Source of the DNA: Butyricimonas paravirosa
GTDB taxonomy: Bacteria; Bacteroidota; Bacteroidia; Bacteroidales; Marinifilaceae
Length of the DNA stretch: 64,000 bases
Assembly (NCBI RefSeq): GCF_032878955.1
Contig: NZ_CP043839.1
Location: forward strand, 2,108,001 to 2,172,000
Direction of reading: 5' to 3'
This document shows, piece by piece, positions 1 through 8,161 of this stretch. Made by a program: the position numbers and the translations under genes. The first letter of the stretch is position 1; the number at the start of each line of letters is the position of its first letter. The notes below the pieces were generated by a model. That model worked only from the letters and a program-made list of their open reading frames with translations, made no database searches and was not told the DNA's origin.

Positions 1-2345
1 ACGACAGACGCCAGGCCAAACATATTTGGATAAGAAGTATAATAAGTATATACACTATGAACCGTCTTGGCATCAATATTTTGATTTCCAGGATTACCCA
101 ACGAGTAACGAATCTTGAAATAATTTATAACATTGCCATTTTTCAAAAAATTTTCATTATATACATTCCAACCTATCCCCAATGACCACGTAGTAGAAAA
201 TGGATTATTGACACCAAACACGGAAGCTCCATCAGAACGCAAATTCACGTCTAATAAATATCTCATGTCAAAAGCGTAATTTCCATTGAAGTAAAAACTT
301 GCAGAACGGTATTTATCCACACTCGAAGAAGGATGCTCACCCTCCGGATAACTATTAGAAAAATTAGGATTCGAAAATTGATCCGTCGTGTATCCAATGG
401 CAGAATATCCCTCATTGGTATTATGGCTGGCTGATAATTGGGCTCCTGCAATTAAATTATAAGTATGTATCCCCGACACCTCACCAAAACTGACAAGCAC
501 GCTCCCATCATAAGCTGTATTCCGATATTCCGTACGATTGTACGATCCTTGTTTGGTAGACTCTGTTCCAATAAATTCAGTATTATAAGGAGACTTAAAA
601 ATTTCTGAACTACTTCTTGATGTATTAAAACCAAATTTACCTTGAACACGCATTCGCGTTATCGGACGATATTCAATAATAAAATTGTTTTTTAATTCTA
701 ATGCATCATTTTCATCATAACTTTTTTGAATAAAATCCCACAATGGATTATACACGTCATTTTCCTCAAGCACTTTCTGTATCTCTCCATTCGCAGCATA
801 TTTTGCCTCATACGGATTCATTCGAGAGAAAGAACTAAAAGGAACGGTATTATTTGCCGCATCAGTATAACTAATCGTAGTCTGGTTGCTTAGATTAAAT
901 TTATCCACTCTATAAAATAAATTGATCACACCATCTATATTCTGTCGGTTTGATTTTTTCATCACGCCTTGATTGTTCTTGTAACGAAATGTCAAACCGT
1001 AGCGAAGAGCAATATCCCCTCCTTCCATACTGATAGAATGCTCATGCGTATAGGCTGTACGTAACGGTTCGTTCATCCAGTAAGAATTTTGTCCCGCAAC
1101 AACACGGGCCAAACGTTTATTATAAAGAAAACGCTTACTATCATCAAGTATACCTCCATCATCGTCTAGTTTACCATAATGACCAGCCAGACGTTCAAAT
1201 TCGAGCTTTTCTTTCGCATTCATCAGATTATAGTCACTAAGGTCTGCCCATGCAACTTGATAATTCCCGTTATAACTTAACCGCAATTCCCCAGCTTCAG
1301 GCTTTTTAGTTTCCACGACAATAACTCCATTGGCCGCTTTAGCACCATAGATTGCAGTAGATGCAGCATCTTTTAATATTGTGATGCTCTCAACTCTATC
1401 CATACTTAAATCAGAAATAGTTTGCAGGTTTGATTCAAATCCGTCCAAAATGAACAAAGGCTGATTTGCCGTAGCCGAATAAGTGTCCGATAAGCCCGTA
1501 ATACTCGTTGTTCCATTAATCGTGATATCCCACCCCGCATTTGGATCTGACCCGGTTATGTTATTGTCTGCAATCACGAAAGAGGGATCAAGAGCACTTA
1601 AACTTTGAAGAACATTTTGATTCCCAATTTCTTTTAATGTTTCTGCTTTATAGGTTGCTGTCGATCCTGTATAGCTCTCGGCCCGACGAGTAAACATACC
1701 AGTAACAACAACTTCTTCAATCTCTGCGGCATCCTCTTTTAAAATCACATTGATAATGTTTTTACCAGAATACTCGATTTCCTGACTTTCCATCCCCACG
1801 AACGAGAAAACAAGAGTCGGATTTTCCGTTCCATCAGCAACCGTAAGCGTATATTTACCATCCATATCAGTGGCAACCCCGATCGTCGTGTTTTTTATCC
1901 GGACGGTAACTCCCGGCAGTGGGGTTTTATAGATATCAACTACCTGTCCTGTAATTGTCAATGCATCTACAGGGGGACGTTGAACGTCTTTCTTGATCAC
2001 GTAAACACCATCAAGAACTTCACATTTGAACCCTGTTCCTTTTAACACGAAATCAATAGCTTCTTTTACTGGAAGATCTTTAAAAGAAACATTTTCCTTT
2101 GTTACCTTTTCGAGTTGGTTCTCGTTAAAGATAATTCGTTCTCCACTTGCATCTTTAATCTGAATTAGAATTGTACTTAAAGATTCCGATTTAACATGTA
2201 ACGATACCTTTTTGTCTTGAGCAAAAGAAGGCATCGTCACTAAAAGAACGAGGAACAACGTGAAAACAACGTGTAATCTCGTACTTAGGCATGGCCGTCT
2301 AAATTTAACAGGAATTTCTCGCCTGTCAAGTGATTTTTTTTTCAT
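1..2345 (-). CDS. SusC/RagA-type TonB-dependent receptor with STN domain (C-terminus beyond window edge)
   Basis: Outer-membrane TonB-dependent receptor for substrate import, working with a SusD-type lipoprotein that is not visible here. Reading leftward from ATG at 2345, 781 codons stay open to the window edge; the family is usually 1000-1200 residues, so the end of the beta-barrel is missing. Residues 1-43 form a signal peptide ending SFAQ. An STN (secretin/TonB short N-terminal) domain follows at about 45-115, then a carboxypeptidase-regulatory-like fold with PLPGVTVRIKNT (about 125-205), then the plug starting EEVVVTGMFTRR and containing the SusC hallmark LKDAASTAIYGAKAANGV. The STN domain marks it as a signal transducer to the FecR encoded just upstream (77 nt gap). 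Family assignment is certain; the substrate is unknown. Confidence 0.96.
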   Translation of the reverse strand, partial: MKKKSLDRREIPVKFRRPCLSTRLHVVFTLFLVLLVTMPSFAQDKKVSLHVKSESLSTILIQIKDASGERIIFNENQLEKVTKENVSFKDLPVKEAIDFVLKGTGFKCEVLDGVYVIKKDVQRPPVDALTITGQVVDIYKTPLPGVTVRIKNTTIGVATDMDGKYTLTVADGTENPTLVFSFVGMESQEIEYSGKNIINVILKEDAAEIEEVVVTGMFTRRAESYTGSTATYKAETLKEIGNQNVLQSLSALDPSFVIADNNITGSDPNAGWDITINGTTSITGLSDTYSATANQPLFILDGFESNLQTISDLSMDRVESITILKDAASTAIYGAKAANGVIVVETKKPEAGELRLSYNGNYQVAWADLSDYNLMNAKEKLEFERLAGHYGKLDDDGGILDDSKRFLYNKRLARVVAGQNSYWMNEPLRTAYTHEHSISMEGGDIALRYGLTFRYKNNQGVMKKSNRQNIDGVINLFYRVDKFNLSNQTTISYTDAANNTVPFSSFSRMNPYEAKYAANGEIQKVLEENDVYNPLWDFIQKSYDENDALELKNNFIIEYRPITRMRVQGKFGFNTSRSSSEIFKSPYNTEFIGTESTKQGSYNRTEYRNTAYDGSVLVSFGEVSGIHTYNLIAGAQLSASHNTNEGYSAIGYTTDQFSNPNFSNSYPEGEHPSSSVDKYRSASFYFNGNYAFDMRYLLDVNLRSDGASVFGVNNPFSTTWSLGIGWNVYNENFLKNGNVINYFKIRYSLGNPGNQNIDAKTVHSVYTYYTSYPNMFGLASV

Positions 2346-2383
2346 ACTTTTGTTGAATACATGTTAATAAATATGTGAATAAG

Positions 2384-2417
2384 GTGCGGGAGGATGTCGC
2401 CAAACTACAACCCGCAC
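2384..2417. promoter_or_regulatory. Stem-loop between FecR and SusC, locus 1
   Basis: GTGCGGG at 2384-2390 and CCCGCAC at 2411-2417 form a perfect 7-bp stem with a 20-nt loop, placed between the FecR stop and the SusC start. On the plus strand it is followed by seven T's, but no plus-strand gene precedes it; on the transcribed minus strand the tail is only weakly T-rich. It may act as an attenuator or processing site in the FecR-SusC mRNA. Confidence 0.45.
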
Positions 2418-2422
2418 TTTTT

Positions 2423-3595
2423 TTATTGTTCCATGACAGTTATATGTTTTCCTTCAATTTTAAATTCAATGTTATATACTTCCTCAAAAAAACGCAATAG
2501 TTTTTCTATTTCATCATAACGATCCAAAGTACAGGTGAAAGATAATCCTTTCAAATTTTCGTTATCAAAAGTCACTTTTACATCATACCAACGAGCCACG
2601 TCTTTCATGATTTCTTCTAATGTACATCTCTCAAAACAGAACAATTGTTTGTGCCAAGCTATTTCATTGGCTACCTTTACTTTTTTTACAACTACATCTT
2701 CTCCTCTTTCATAACTGATCTGATATCCGGGTTCAATTTTCACGTAATTTTCTGTAACACTTTCTTTACTTTGAAATCCCACGCTGCCATTTACCAATGT
2801 CGTACGAACAGTTTGCTCATCCGTGTAACGTCTCACGTTAAACTCCGTTCCGTAAACCTTGATATTGCCAAGATCTGTTTCTACAATAAAAGGATGTGAA
2901 TTATCATAGGACACTTTAAAATAAGCCTCGCCAGAGAGAAAAACACGACGTTCATCCCCTTTGAAATCTGTAGGAAATTTCAATTTGGATTCAGCATTTA
3001 ACCATACCTCGGTCCCGTCATTTAGAACAATATGATACTCACCATTTCGAGGTATCACAAGAGTATTGTACTCCATCTGTTGCGATAATTTATCATTATC
3101 AATAAATGTCACGGTTCCTTTATTATTTCTGATCTTAGTGGAGCCAACGATTAAATTAGAGCTATCAGTTGTTTTATCTAATTGAATATTTGTACCATCG
3201 TACATGACAAGATATGCCTTACTTTCACCGGGAGTAATTACGACAGAAGAAGCCACCGTCAACATTTCCGATTGCTGACGGCTTAAAAGCAATAACGTTC
3301 CAAAACCTATAATTAAGGCAGCTGCCACGCTCCAACTGATAACTCTTTTACGAATAACCAACTTCCGTTTTTTTCTTTGTGTTTCAAGTAATAAATCAAA
3401 GTTAGACAAGATGCGAGGAAGATCACGTTCATATAATGTTTCTCGATTCCATTCCTCAACCATGCGTTCATAGTATTTTCGATGTTTTTCATCTACTTTA
3501 ATCCAATTTTTGAACACAATTTCTTCTTCTTTAGACAATTCCCCGCTCATGTGACGCACTAATAAATCCCAATTTATATATTTATTCTTTTCCAT
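2423..3595 (-). CDS. FecR-family anti-sigma factor, locus 1
   Basis: Inner-membrane anti-sigma factor that should hold the ECF sigma factor encoded divergently at 3717-4268 and release it when the STN domain of the adjacent SusC signals. The 390-residue protein has a cytoplasmic N-terminal domain (about 1-82), one membrane segment (about 86-104, rich in A, I, L, F), and a periplasmic FecR domain with the family motifs PRNGEYHIVLNDGTEVWLNA, LSGEAYFKVSYD, HPFIVETDLGNIKVYGTEFN and the C-terminal DUF4974-like repeat ending in ITVME. The order FecR then SusC on the same strand is standard. The cognate sigma gene lies on the opposite strand with a 121-bp divergent region, unlike loci 3 and 4. Confidence 0.96.
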   Translation of the reverse strand: MEKNKYINWDLLVRHMSGELSKEEEIVFKNWIKVDEKHRKYYERMVEEWNRETLYERDLPRILSNFDLLLETQRKKRKLVIRKRVISWSVAAALIIGFGTLLLLSRQQSEMLTVASSVVITPGESKAYLVMYDGTNIQLDKTTDSSNLIVGSTKIRNNKGTVTFIDNDKLSQQMEYNTLVIPRNGEYHIVLNDGTEVWLNAESKLKFPTDFKGDERRVFLSGEAYFKVSYDNSHPFIVETDLGNIKVYGTEFNVRRYTDEQTVRTTLVNGSVGFQSKESVTENYVKIEPGYQISYERGEDVVVKKVKVANEIAWHKQLFCFERCTLEEIMKDVARWYDVKVTFDNENLKGLSFTCTLDRYDEIEKLLRFFEEVYNIEFKIEGKHITVMEQ

Positions 3596-3668
3596 GAGTT
3601 ACTATTTCTTACATCCGATCATAATAACCACTCATCTCTCAAATGGGGGACAAAAAAATTCATTTTTT

Positions 3669-3699
3669 TTGCATTCAAACTAAATTATATACACATTTG
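3669..3699 (+). promoter_or_regulatory. Bacteroidetes-type promoter for sigma factor, locus 1
   Basis: TTG at 3669-3671, a 20-bp spacer, then CACATTTG at 3692-3699, a one-mismatch fit to the TAnnTTTG -7 box. It ends 17 nt before the GTG start at 3717. The string ACATTTGCAG is shared with the sigma promoter of locus 3 near 22693. Confidence 0.55.
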
Positions 3700-3716
3700 C
3701 AGTAAAATTACTCGGT

Positions 3717-4268
3717 GTGAATCACGATATTGACATAAAAGAACTTGGGTATAGGATAAAAAAAGGAGATGAAAAAGCATTTCAGATATTGTACGTAGAA
3801 TATTTCTACAATTTACAATATTATGCTATGCGCTACCTTTATGATTGGGAGGAAGCAGAAAACCTTGTTCAAGATGCTTTTCTCTCTTTATGGTGTAATT
3901 TAGACAAGTATGATGAGGAACGTAATGTAGTTTATTATCTACTCACATTTGTTCGAAATAGCTGTTTGAAATATATTCGCAATTTAAAAATACGGGACAA
4001 TAATCAAGATAAGGTGATCGAAGCCTTACTTTTTTCTAACATGACAGACGAGGAACCTGATGAGAATTTATTAAAACGCCTAAACGAAGTCCTGTCTCGC
4101 TTACCGGATAAACAAAAAGAGGTTTTGTTAAAGCATATCGTGGAACGTAAAACCTTACCAGAGATCGCTCGAGAACTCGGTGTTGCGGAATCCACTACAA
4201 AAACTCATTACAAACGGGCAATGACTTTTATGAGAGAGAATTTACATATTATCTTGGGAGGATTCTAA
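3717..4268 (+). CDS. ECF (sigma-70 family) RNA polymerase sigma factor, locus 1
   Basis: A 183-residue sigma factor that should direct transcription of the FecR-SusC genes encoded on the other strand. Region 2 is visible as ILYVEYFYNLQYYAMRYLYD...AENLVQDAFLSLW with the helix that contacts the -10-like element, and region 4 as LSRLPDKQKEVLLKHIVERK followed by the helix-turn-helix LPEIARELGVAESTTKTHYK. The length is typical. The start is GTG at 3717, because no in-frame ATG precedes region 2. No SusC/FecR gene lies downstream on this strand; the next 300 bases are non-coding. Assignment to the SusC/FecR-linked class follows from the neighbours. Confidence 0.94.
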   Translation: MNHDIDIKELGYRIKKGDEKAFQILYVEYFYNLQYYAMRYLYDWEEAENLVQDAFLSLWCNLDKYDEERNVVYYLLTFVRNSCLKYIRNLKIRDNNQDKVIEALLFSNMTDEEPDENLLKRLNEVLSRLPDKQKEVLLKHIVERKTLPEIARELGVAESTTKTHYKRAMTFMRENLHIILGGF

Positions 4269-4493
4269 ACGTAATAGAAAGAACATCTATCCAGTCCTCA
4301 AAGCTAGTATCCAAAAGGAAAATAGCAAAAGATAAGGTGATTTTGGGAAAAAATCGTATTTTTATTGCGAGATAGTTAGAGGACTATAGATGACAAAAGT
4401 TTGTCTCGAATAAGTTACTTAAGAGTAACCCCAATTAAAAATCAAGGAGTTATTTGCACGTAAATAGTTGAAAATTAAGATTTATAAGATATT
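4269..4493. other. Non-coding AT-rich stretch with a short dyad
   Basis: No gene is visible between the sigma factor and the tRNA fragment. It contains the dyad GTTACT (4414-4419) / AGTAAC (4424-4429). If the tRNA scar at 4494 is an attachment site, this stretch would be the end of the integrated element. Confidence 0.35.
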
Positions 4494-4518
4494 GGGTTCG
4501 AATCCCTCAGCGCCCACA
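4494..4518 (+). other. 3' end of a tRNA gene (T-loop and acceptor strand), probable attachment-site scar
   Basis: From 4494 the sequence reads as the 3' quarter of a tRNA: T-stem GGG, T-loop TTCGAAT, CCC, then acceptor strand AGCGCCC, discriminator A at 4516 and CA. The bases 5' of it cannot fold into the rest of a tRNA: the two bases before GGG do not pair with TC on the other arm, and no anticodon arm precedes. A tRNA terminator follows directly. Tyrosine recombinases commonly use tRNA 3' ends as attB, leaving exactly such a fragment at one end of an island. Because the fragment carries the 3' end and terminator on its right, the integrated DNA would lie to its left. The isoacceptor cannot be told. 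Confidence 0.7.
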
Positions 4519-4546
4519 AGAGTCTCATAATGAGACTCTTTTTTTG
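4518..4546 (+). terminator. Rho-independent terminator following the tRNA fragment
   Basis: AAGAGTCTCA (4518-4527), loop TAA, TGAGACTCTT (4531-4540), then a run of T's to 4545. Perfect 10-bp stem. It is the expected terminator of the original tRNA gene. Confidence 0.9.
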
Positions 4547-4597
4547 TTTGAGGTTACTTTTTCCACTCCATGAAAATACACACTTTTTGAGACACTA

Positions 4598-5053
4598 TCA
4601 TTTCTCTGTTTGAAATCTTTCTTTCAGGTGCATGGTCTTTTTTATGTCACATCCCAAAACAAACACCCTGTAAACGGGATGATTTATACCGTAATAAGGT
4701 ATTTCATCTTGAAAATGTTCTATATCCATTTCTGTAAGAATGCTGCATAATTCCTCCGATTTAGCTTTGTCGCTCGTAAAACCGATGCAGTGCGTCCAAG
4801 CCCATTTGTCTGATTGTATTTGTATATAGGCGTGTTCAATAATATCTTGCTCTGATGTGAAGGTTTTTATTGTGTCCTTTTGCCCTCTTTCAGTATAATA
4901 CCAGATAAAAGTTCCCCCGATTATTTCAATCCCGAATCCTTCATAAATAGCGTTTCCGTTAATAGAATAAGAATTGAAGTTTGCGCAATTTGCTTTCATC
5001 CATTCTTCAAGTTCTTTTTCTGTCTTGGGTATATTTCCATTATCATTTTTCAT
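4598..5053 (-). CDS. Small cytosolic protein of unknown function, possibly immunity-like
   Basis: A 151-residue protein without signal peptide or membrane segment. The sequence has alternating hydrophobic strands with aromatic residues (IEIIGGTFIWYYTERGQ, KWAWTHCIGF) and a C-terminal stretch ending VYRVFVLGCDIKK. The ERG followed by a helix of the type SEQDIIEHAYIQIQ reminds me of small immunity proteins found beside polymorphic toxins, but this is a weak resemblance and no toxin gene is next to it. It stands alone, flanked by the tRNA scar on one side and about 390 non-coding bases on the other, which fits cargo or residue of past insertions. Start chosen at the first ATG, which begins MKNDNGNIPKTEKELEEW. 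Confidence 0.75.
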   Translation of the reverse strand: MKNDNGNIPKTEKELEEWMKANCANFNSYSINGNAIYEGFGIEIIGGTFIWYYTERGQKDTIKTFTSEQDIIEHAYIQIQSDKWAWTHCIGFTSDKAKSEELCSILTEMDIEHFQDEIPYYGINHPVYRVFVLGCDIKKTMHLKERFQTEK

Positions 5054-5440
5054 AGGAATAATTTTATTTCTAAAGACTAAGATAATGCTTTTAAGTAAAA
5101 TAACAAAGACTGAAGGATTATCCCTCAGTTTTTGTTATTCTACTTGTAAAGTTTAATCTTATTACCTTATTTTAGAGGTTTTAGGCATATTCTGTTGTTT
5201 GTTCGTGAGATTGGTATTTTCTTGATATTTTGTTTGTAATTTTAAAACTCTTGTGCTAGTGATGCGTTTTTTGCCACGAAAATAACCCCGTTATCCTTCA
5301 ATGAAGAGGCTCTCTAGAAGTGATCAGAGGATTTTTCTTCCGCCCACTCCTACCTCTATATCCCACCTATGCTCGTAAGTATACTCTTTGCAAAAAGCTG
5401 TCATAAATTGGCAACCATAATTATCTCATAAACATTTTAT
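5054..5440. other. Non-coding stretch of 387 bases with one imperfect hairpin
   Basis: No intact gene is visible. An imperfect hairpin (ACTGA..GG at 5109-5116, CC..TCAGT at 5122-5129) followed by five T's could be a weak terminator. Short open stretches on the minus strand near 5220-5300 could be gene debris but cannot be named. Confidence 0.3.
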
Positions 5441-8146
5441 TCAAAAGAAGAGTTCGAGCAACTGTTTCTTCTTCACGGGTTTTGTCAAGAATGCGTTACA
5501 TCCGGCTTCCATGGCACTCACTCGGTCTGAATCGAAAGCATTGGCCGTCAGCGCAATAATCGGGATTTCGGTATCGAATTCCCGAATTTTCCGGGTAGCT
5601 TCCAAACCGCCCATAATCGGCATTTTCAAATCCATCAACACGAAGTCGAAATTTCCATTACGAACCGCATCAACAGCCTCCACACCATTCTCCGCTCGCA
5701 TAAGATCATAATCCTTAAGCATATGAAGTAACAATGCATAATTACTATCATTGTCTTCGGCCACCAAGATCTTTTTTCTTCTAGTTTCAAATTCACCGGA
5801 CTTATCACACGGTGGCAGAGAAGACAAATCCGGAGTACTGCTACCTCCGGACACGGATATCTCACACGGAACCCATCCCCAAAAGGTCGAACCGACACCC
5901 GGTTTAGATGTAAACCCGATTTCACCTCCTGCGGCCTCGATGATGGCTTTGGAAATCGCAAGTCCCAAGCCGGTCCCTTGTGTAAATTCGTTGAGCTTCT
6001 GGAAACGTCCGAAAACCTGACTATGCAACTTTTTCGGTATGCCGCATCCTGTATCTTCAACATAAAAACGGAATCCCCCGTTTTCAACAGAGAATCCCAT
6101 CCGGATATACCCGGAACGAGTACATTTCATCGCATTAGTCAAGAAATTCATCCACACCTGCTTAAGTCGATCTCGATCCAGAAAAACCCAGTAATCTTGC
6201 AATAATTTGTCTTGCAATAATTTAACATCCATATTTGGTATTTTTTGCAACATCATCCTGTAGAGTTCATCACATAACTGCGTGATACTGAATTTTACCC
6301 GCTTGCTTTCCAGTATACCCGACTCGATCTTCGATAAGTCCAAAATATCATTAATAAGCCGTAACAACAATTCGTTGTTTGACTCAATCATACGCCCACA
6401 CTCTGCCCTTTCGTCCGGATCATCGCTATCGATTAATAGCTCGGAAAATCCAACAATCGCATTCAGTGGCGTACGAATCTCGTGGCTCATATTGGCTAGA
6501 AAAGCAGATTTGAGCCGATCTGAAAGTTCTGCCCTCTCTTTCATCTCTTTCAGTTCCCGAGCCATCTTTTCCCATTTCGTGTTGTTGAAAGCGATACCTG
6601 TATAACGGACGATATTTCCCCTTTTGTCCCACTCGGATGGTAGCCCGGTCACTATCAGAGACTGCCATTCCTGATCCCATTTCGTCCGAGAACGATATTC
6701 TAAGGTAAACTCCCTGGCTTCACCTCGCAACATTGTTTCGATATTCTCACGTATCCGTTCCGTATCATCGGGATGTGCCGCATTCAAATAATCCTCCGGA
6801 GAAATGTTTTTTTCGGAACGAAAATCATTAACAGAATCATTAAATGCTCTATATTGTCCTGTCTTCACGTCAAAATCCCAATAGGACATCCCTACCGTTT
6901 TAAACGTCAGCTCCATCTTGTAATTCCGTTCTTTAAGTTCTTCATTCAACTGATGAAGTTTAGAGATGTTCTGTCTGAAACCCGTGAAACGGGAGATTTT
7001 ACCGCATTCCTCTTCTTCAAAAGGCACTCCAGTGATATTACAATATTGCCATATTTCATCGTATTTTGTCTGCATACGACAGGTAAAATTAATATTACTT
7101 CTCTCACCCGAAAGCATCGTTTGCAGTACATCATTGACCAAAGACCGATCCTCCGGATGTATGACTTCCAAGTACTCATTTATGGACACCGGTCGACCGG
7201 CAACATAGTCGTTGACGGGATCGTTATAGGATTCGAATTTTCGTGCCTTCACATCGAAATCCCAATGAACGATATCATTGACTTTCATGGCTAGTTCGCG
7301 TTTAGCTTGCAGATCCTGTGCCCGTTTCGCCATCCTGAATTTTTCAGTTATATCCAATTGAGTCCCAACAATCTGTAGTTTACCCCGGTGTTCCGTGGAA
7401 AGCCGCATCCGGCTTTCGTAATGACGAAGGTCTTCCCCATCAGACATACGAACTGTAATTTGCCCCTGTTGAATTTCCCGGTTAACCAACCGGGAAAAGA
7501 GTTTCATCAACGGTATCCTGTCATTAGGATGCAACATTTCCTGTAATTCATTTAAGGTCATCCCCTCCCGAACAATAGGTTCCCCAAACAAAGGGGAGAA
7601 CACTTGCTTATGGATATCGTACACCCATGAAGACATACTTGCAGCCTCCATCGCCATCTCAAGGTTTTTCTTGGCCTCTTCAGTACGGTATTCTGCCTCT
7701 TTGGTAGAAGTCACGTCATTAGTCAACAACATATGTCCCGCAATTACTCCTTCTTTATTGCAAATGGGAACTATTTTCACTTCATAAATGATCGATTTTT
7801 TATTCCGAGTCTGAAAGTATTCTCGGTTCATTCGGTCAAAATCGTATTCAAATTCCAGTACAATCTCTTCTCCAGTTTTTATTTTCATTTCCAGTTGTTC
7901 ATCGACATACGGACTGTCAAAAAGATTCACCGTACCTATTACTGTGCCCGGCTCGACACCATAAATTTGCTCGGCTCGTTTATTCAATCCACGCAAAATT
8001 CCCTGGGAATCATAAATTTCGACACCCATTGGAAGACGTGCAAACACCCCTTCCGAAAAGAAAATCTGTTCGCTTAGCAATGCAGACATATCCTTCTCAA
8101 ATGATATTTTACCTGCATCACAGGCATTCTCTTTCGTTTCCTTCAT
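5441..8146 (-). CDS. Hybrid sensor histidine kinase with four PAS domains and a receiver
   Basis: A 901-residue cytoplasmic sensor with no membrane segment. Domains in order: PAS (about 30-150), PAS (165-272), PAS (283-397), PAS (408-525), HisKA with phospho-acceptor H555 in SHEIRTPLN, HATPase with N671 (FLTNAMKCT), G1 DTGCGIP and G2 GTGLGLAIS, then a receiver (792-901) with acidic pocket E797/D798, phospho-acceptor D839 and K889. PAS 3 and 4 are clear tandem copies (HWDFDVK / YWDFDVK, NDPVND / NDSVND, MLSGE / MLRGE). It has no DNA-binding output domain. It starts 15 nt after the AraC-type gene, so the two are probably one transcript and may act together. The signal is unknown; PAS domains suggest redox, oxygen or a small ligand. 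Confidence 0.95.
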   Translation of the reverse strand: MKETKENACDAGKISFEKDMSALLSEQIFFSEGVFARLPMGVEIYDSQGILRGLNKRAEQIYGVEPGTVIGTVNLFDSPYVDEQLEMKIKTGEEIVLEFEYDFDRMNREYFQTRNKKSIIYEVKIVPICNKEGVIAGHMLLTNDVTSTKEAEYRTEEAKKNLEMAMEAASMSSWVYDIHKQVFSPLFGEPIVREGMTLNELQEMLHPNDRIPLMKLFSRLVNREIQQGQITVRMSDGEDLRHYESRMRLSTEHRGKLQIVGTQLDITEKFRMAKRAQDLQAKRELAMKVNDIVHWDFDVKARKFESYNDPVNDYVAGRPVSINEYLEVIHPEDRSLVNDVLQTMLSGERSNINFTCRMQTKYDEIWQYCNITGVPFEEEECGKISRFTGFRQNISKLHQLNEELKERNYKMELTFKTVGMSYWDFDVKTGQYRAFNDSVNDFRSEKNISPEDYLNAAHPDDTERIRENIETMLRGEAREFTLEYRSRTKWDQEWQSLIVTGLPSEWDKRGNIVRYTGIAFNNTKWEKMARELKEMKERAELSDRLKSAFLANMSHEIRTPLNAIVGFSELLIDSDDPDERAECGRMIESNNELLLRLINDILDLSKIESGILESKRVKFSITQLCDELYRMMLQKIPNMDVKLLQDKLLQDYWVFLDRDRLKQVWMNFLTNAMKCTRSGYIRMGFSVENGGFRFYVEDTGCGIPKKLHSQVFGRFQKLNEFTQGTGLGLAISKAIIEAAGGEIGFTSKPGVGSTFWGWVPCEISVSGGSSTPDLSSLPPCDKSGEFETRRKKILVAEDNDSNYALLLHMLKDYDLMRAENGVEAVDAVRNGNFDFVLMDLKMPIMGGLEATRKIREFDTEIPIIALTANAFDSDRVSAMEAGCNAFLTKPVKKKQLLELFF

Positions 8147-8161
8147 GATAACATTTTGTTT

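Noticed and set aside
4441..4470. TTATTTGCACG near the tRNA fragment considered as a CTnDOT-type attachment core
   Set aside because: Only the TTTGC part of the known core fits; no integrase or conjugation gene is in the window.
5200..5340. Minus-strand open stretches (about 18-42 codons) considered as the tail of a broken gene
   Set aside because: No start codon, no recognisable motif, and competing frames look equally plausible.
6773..7294. Plus-strand open frame of 173 codons inside the kinase gene
   Set aside because: It is antisense to a clearly coding PAS region and its translation has no sensible pattern.
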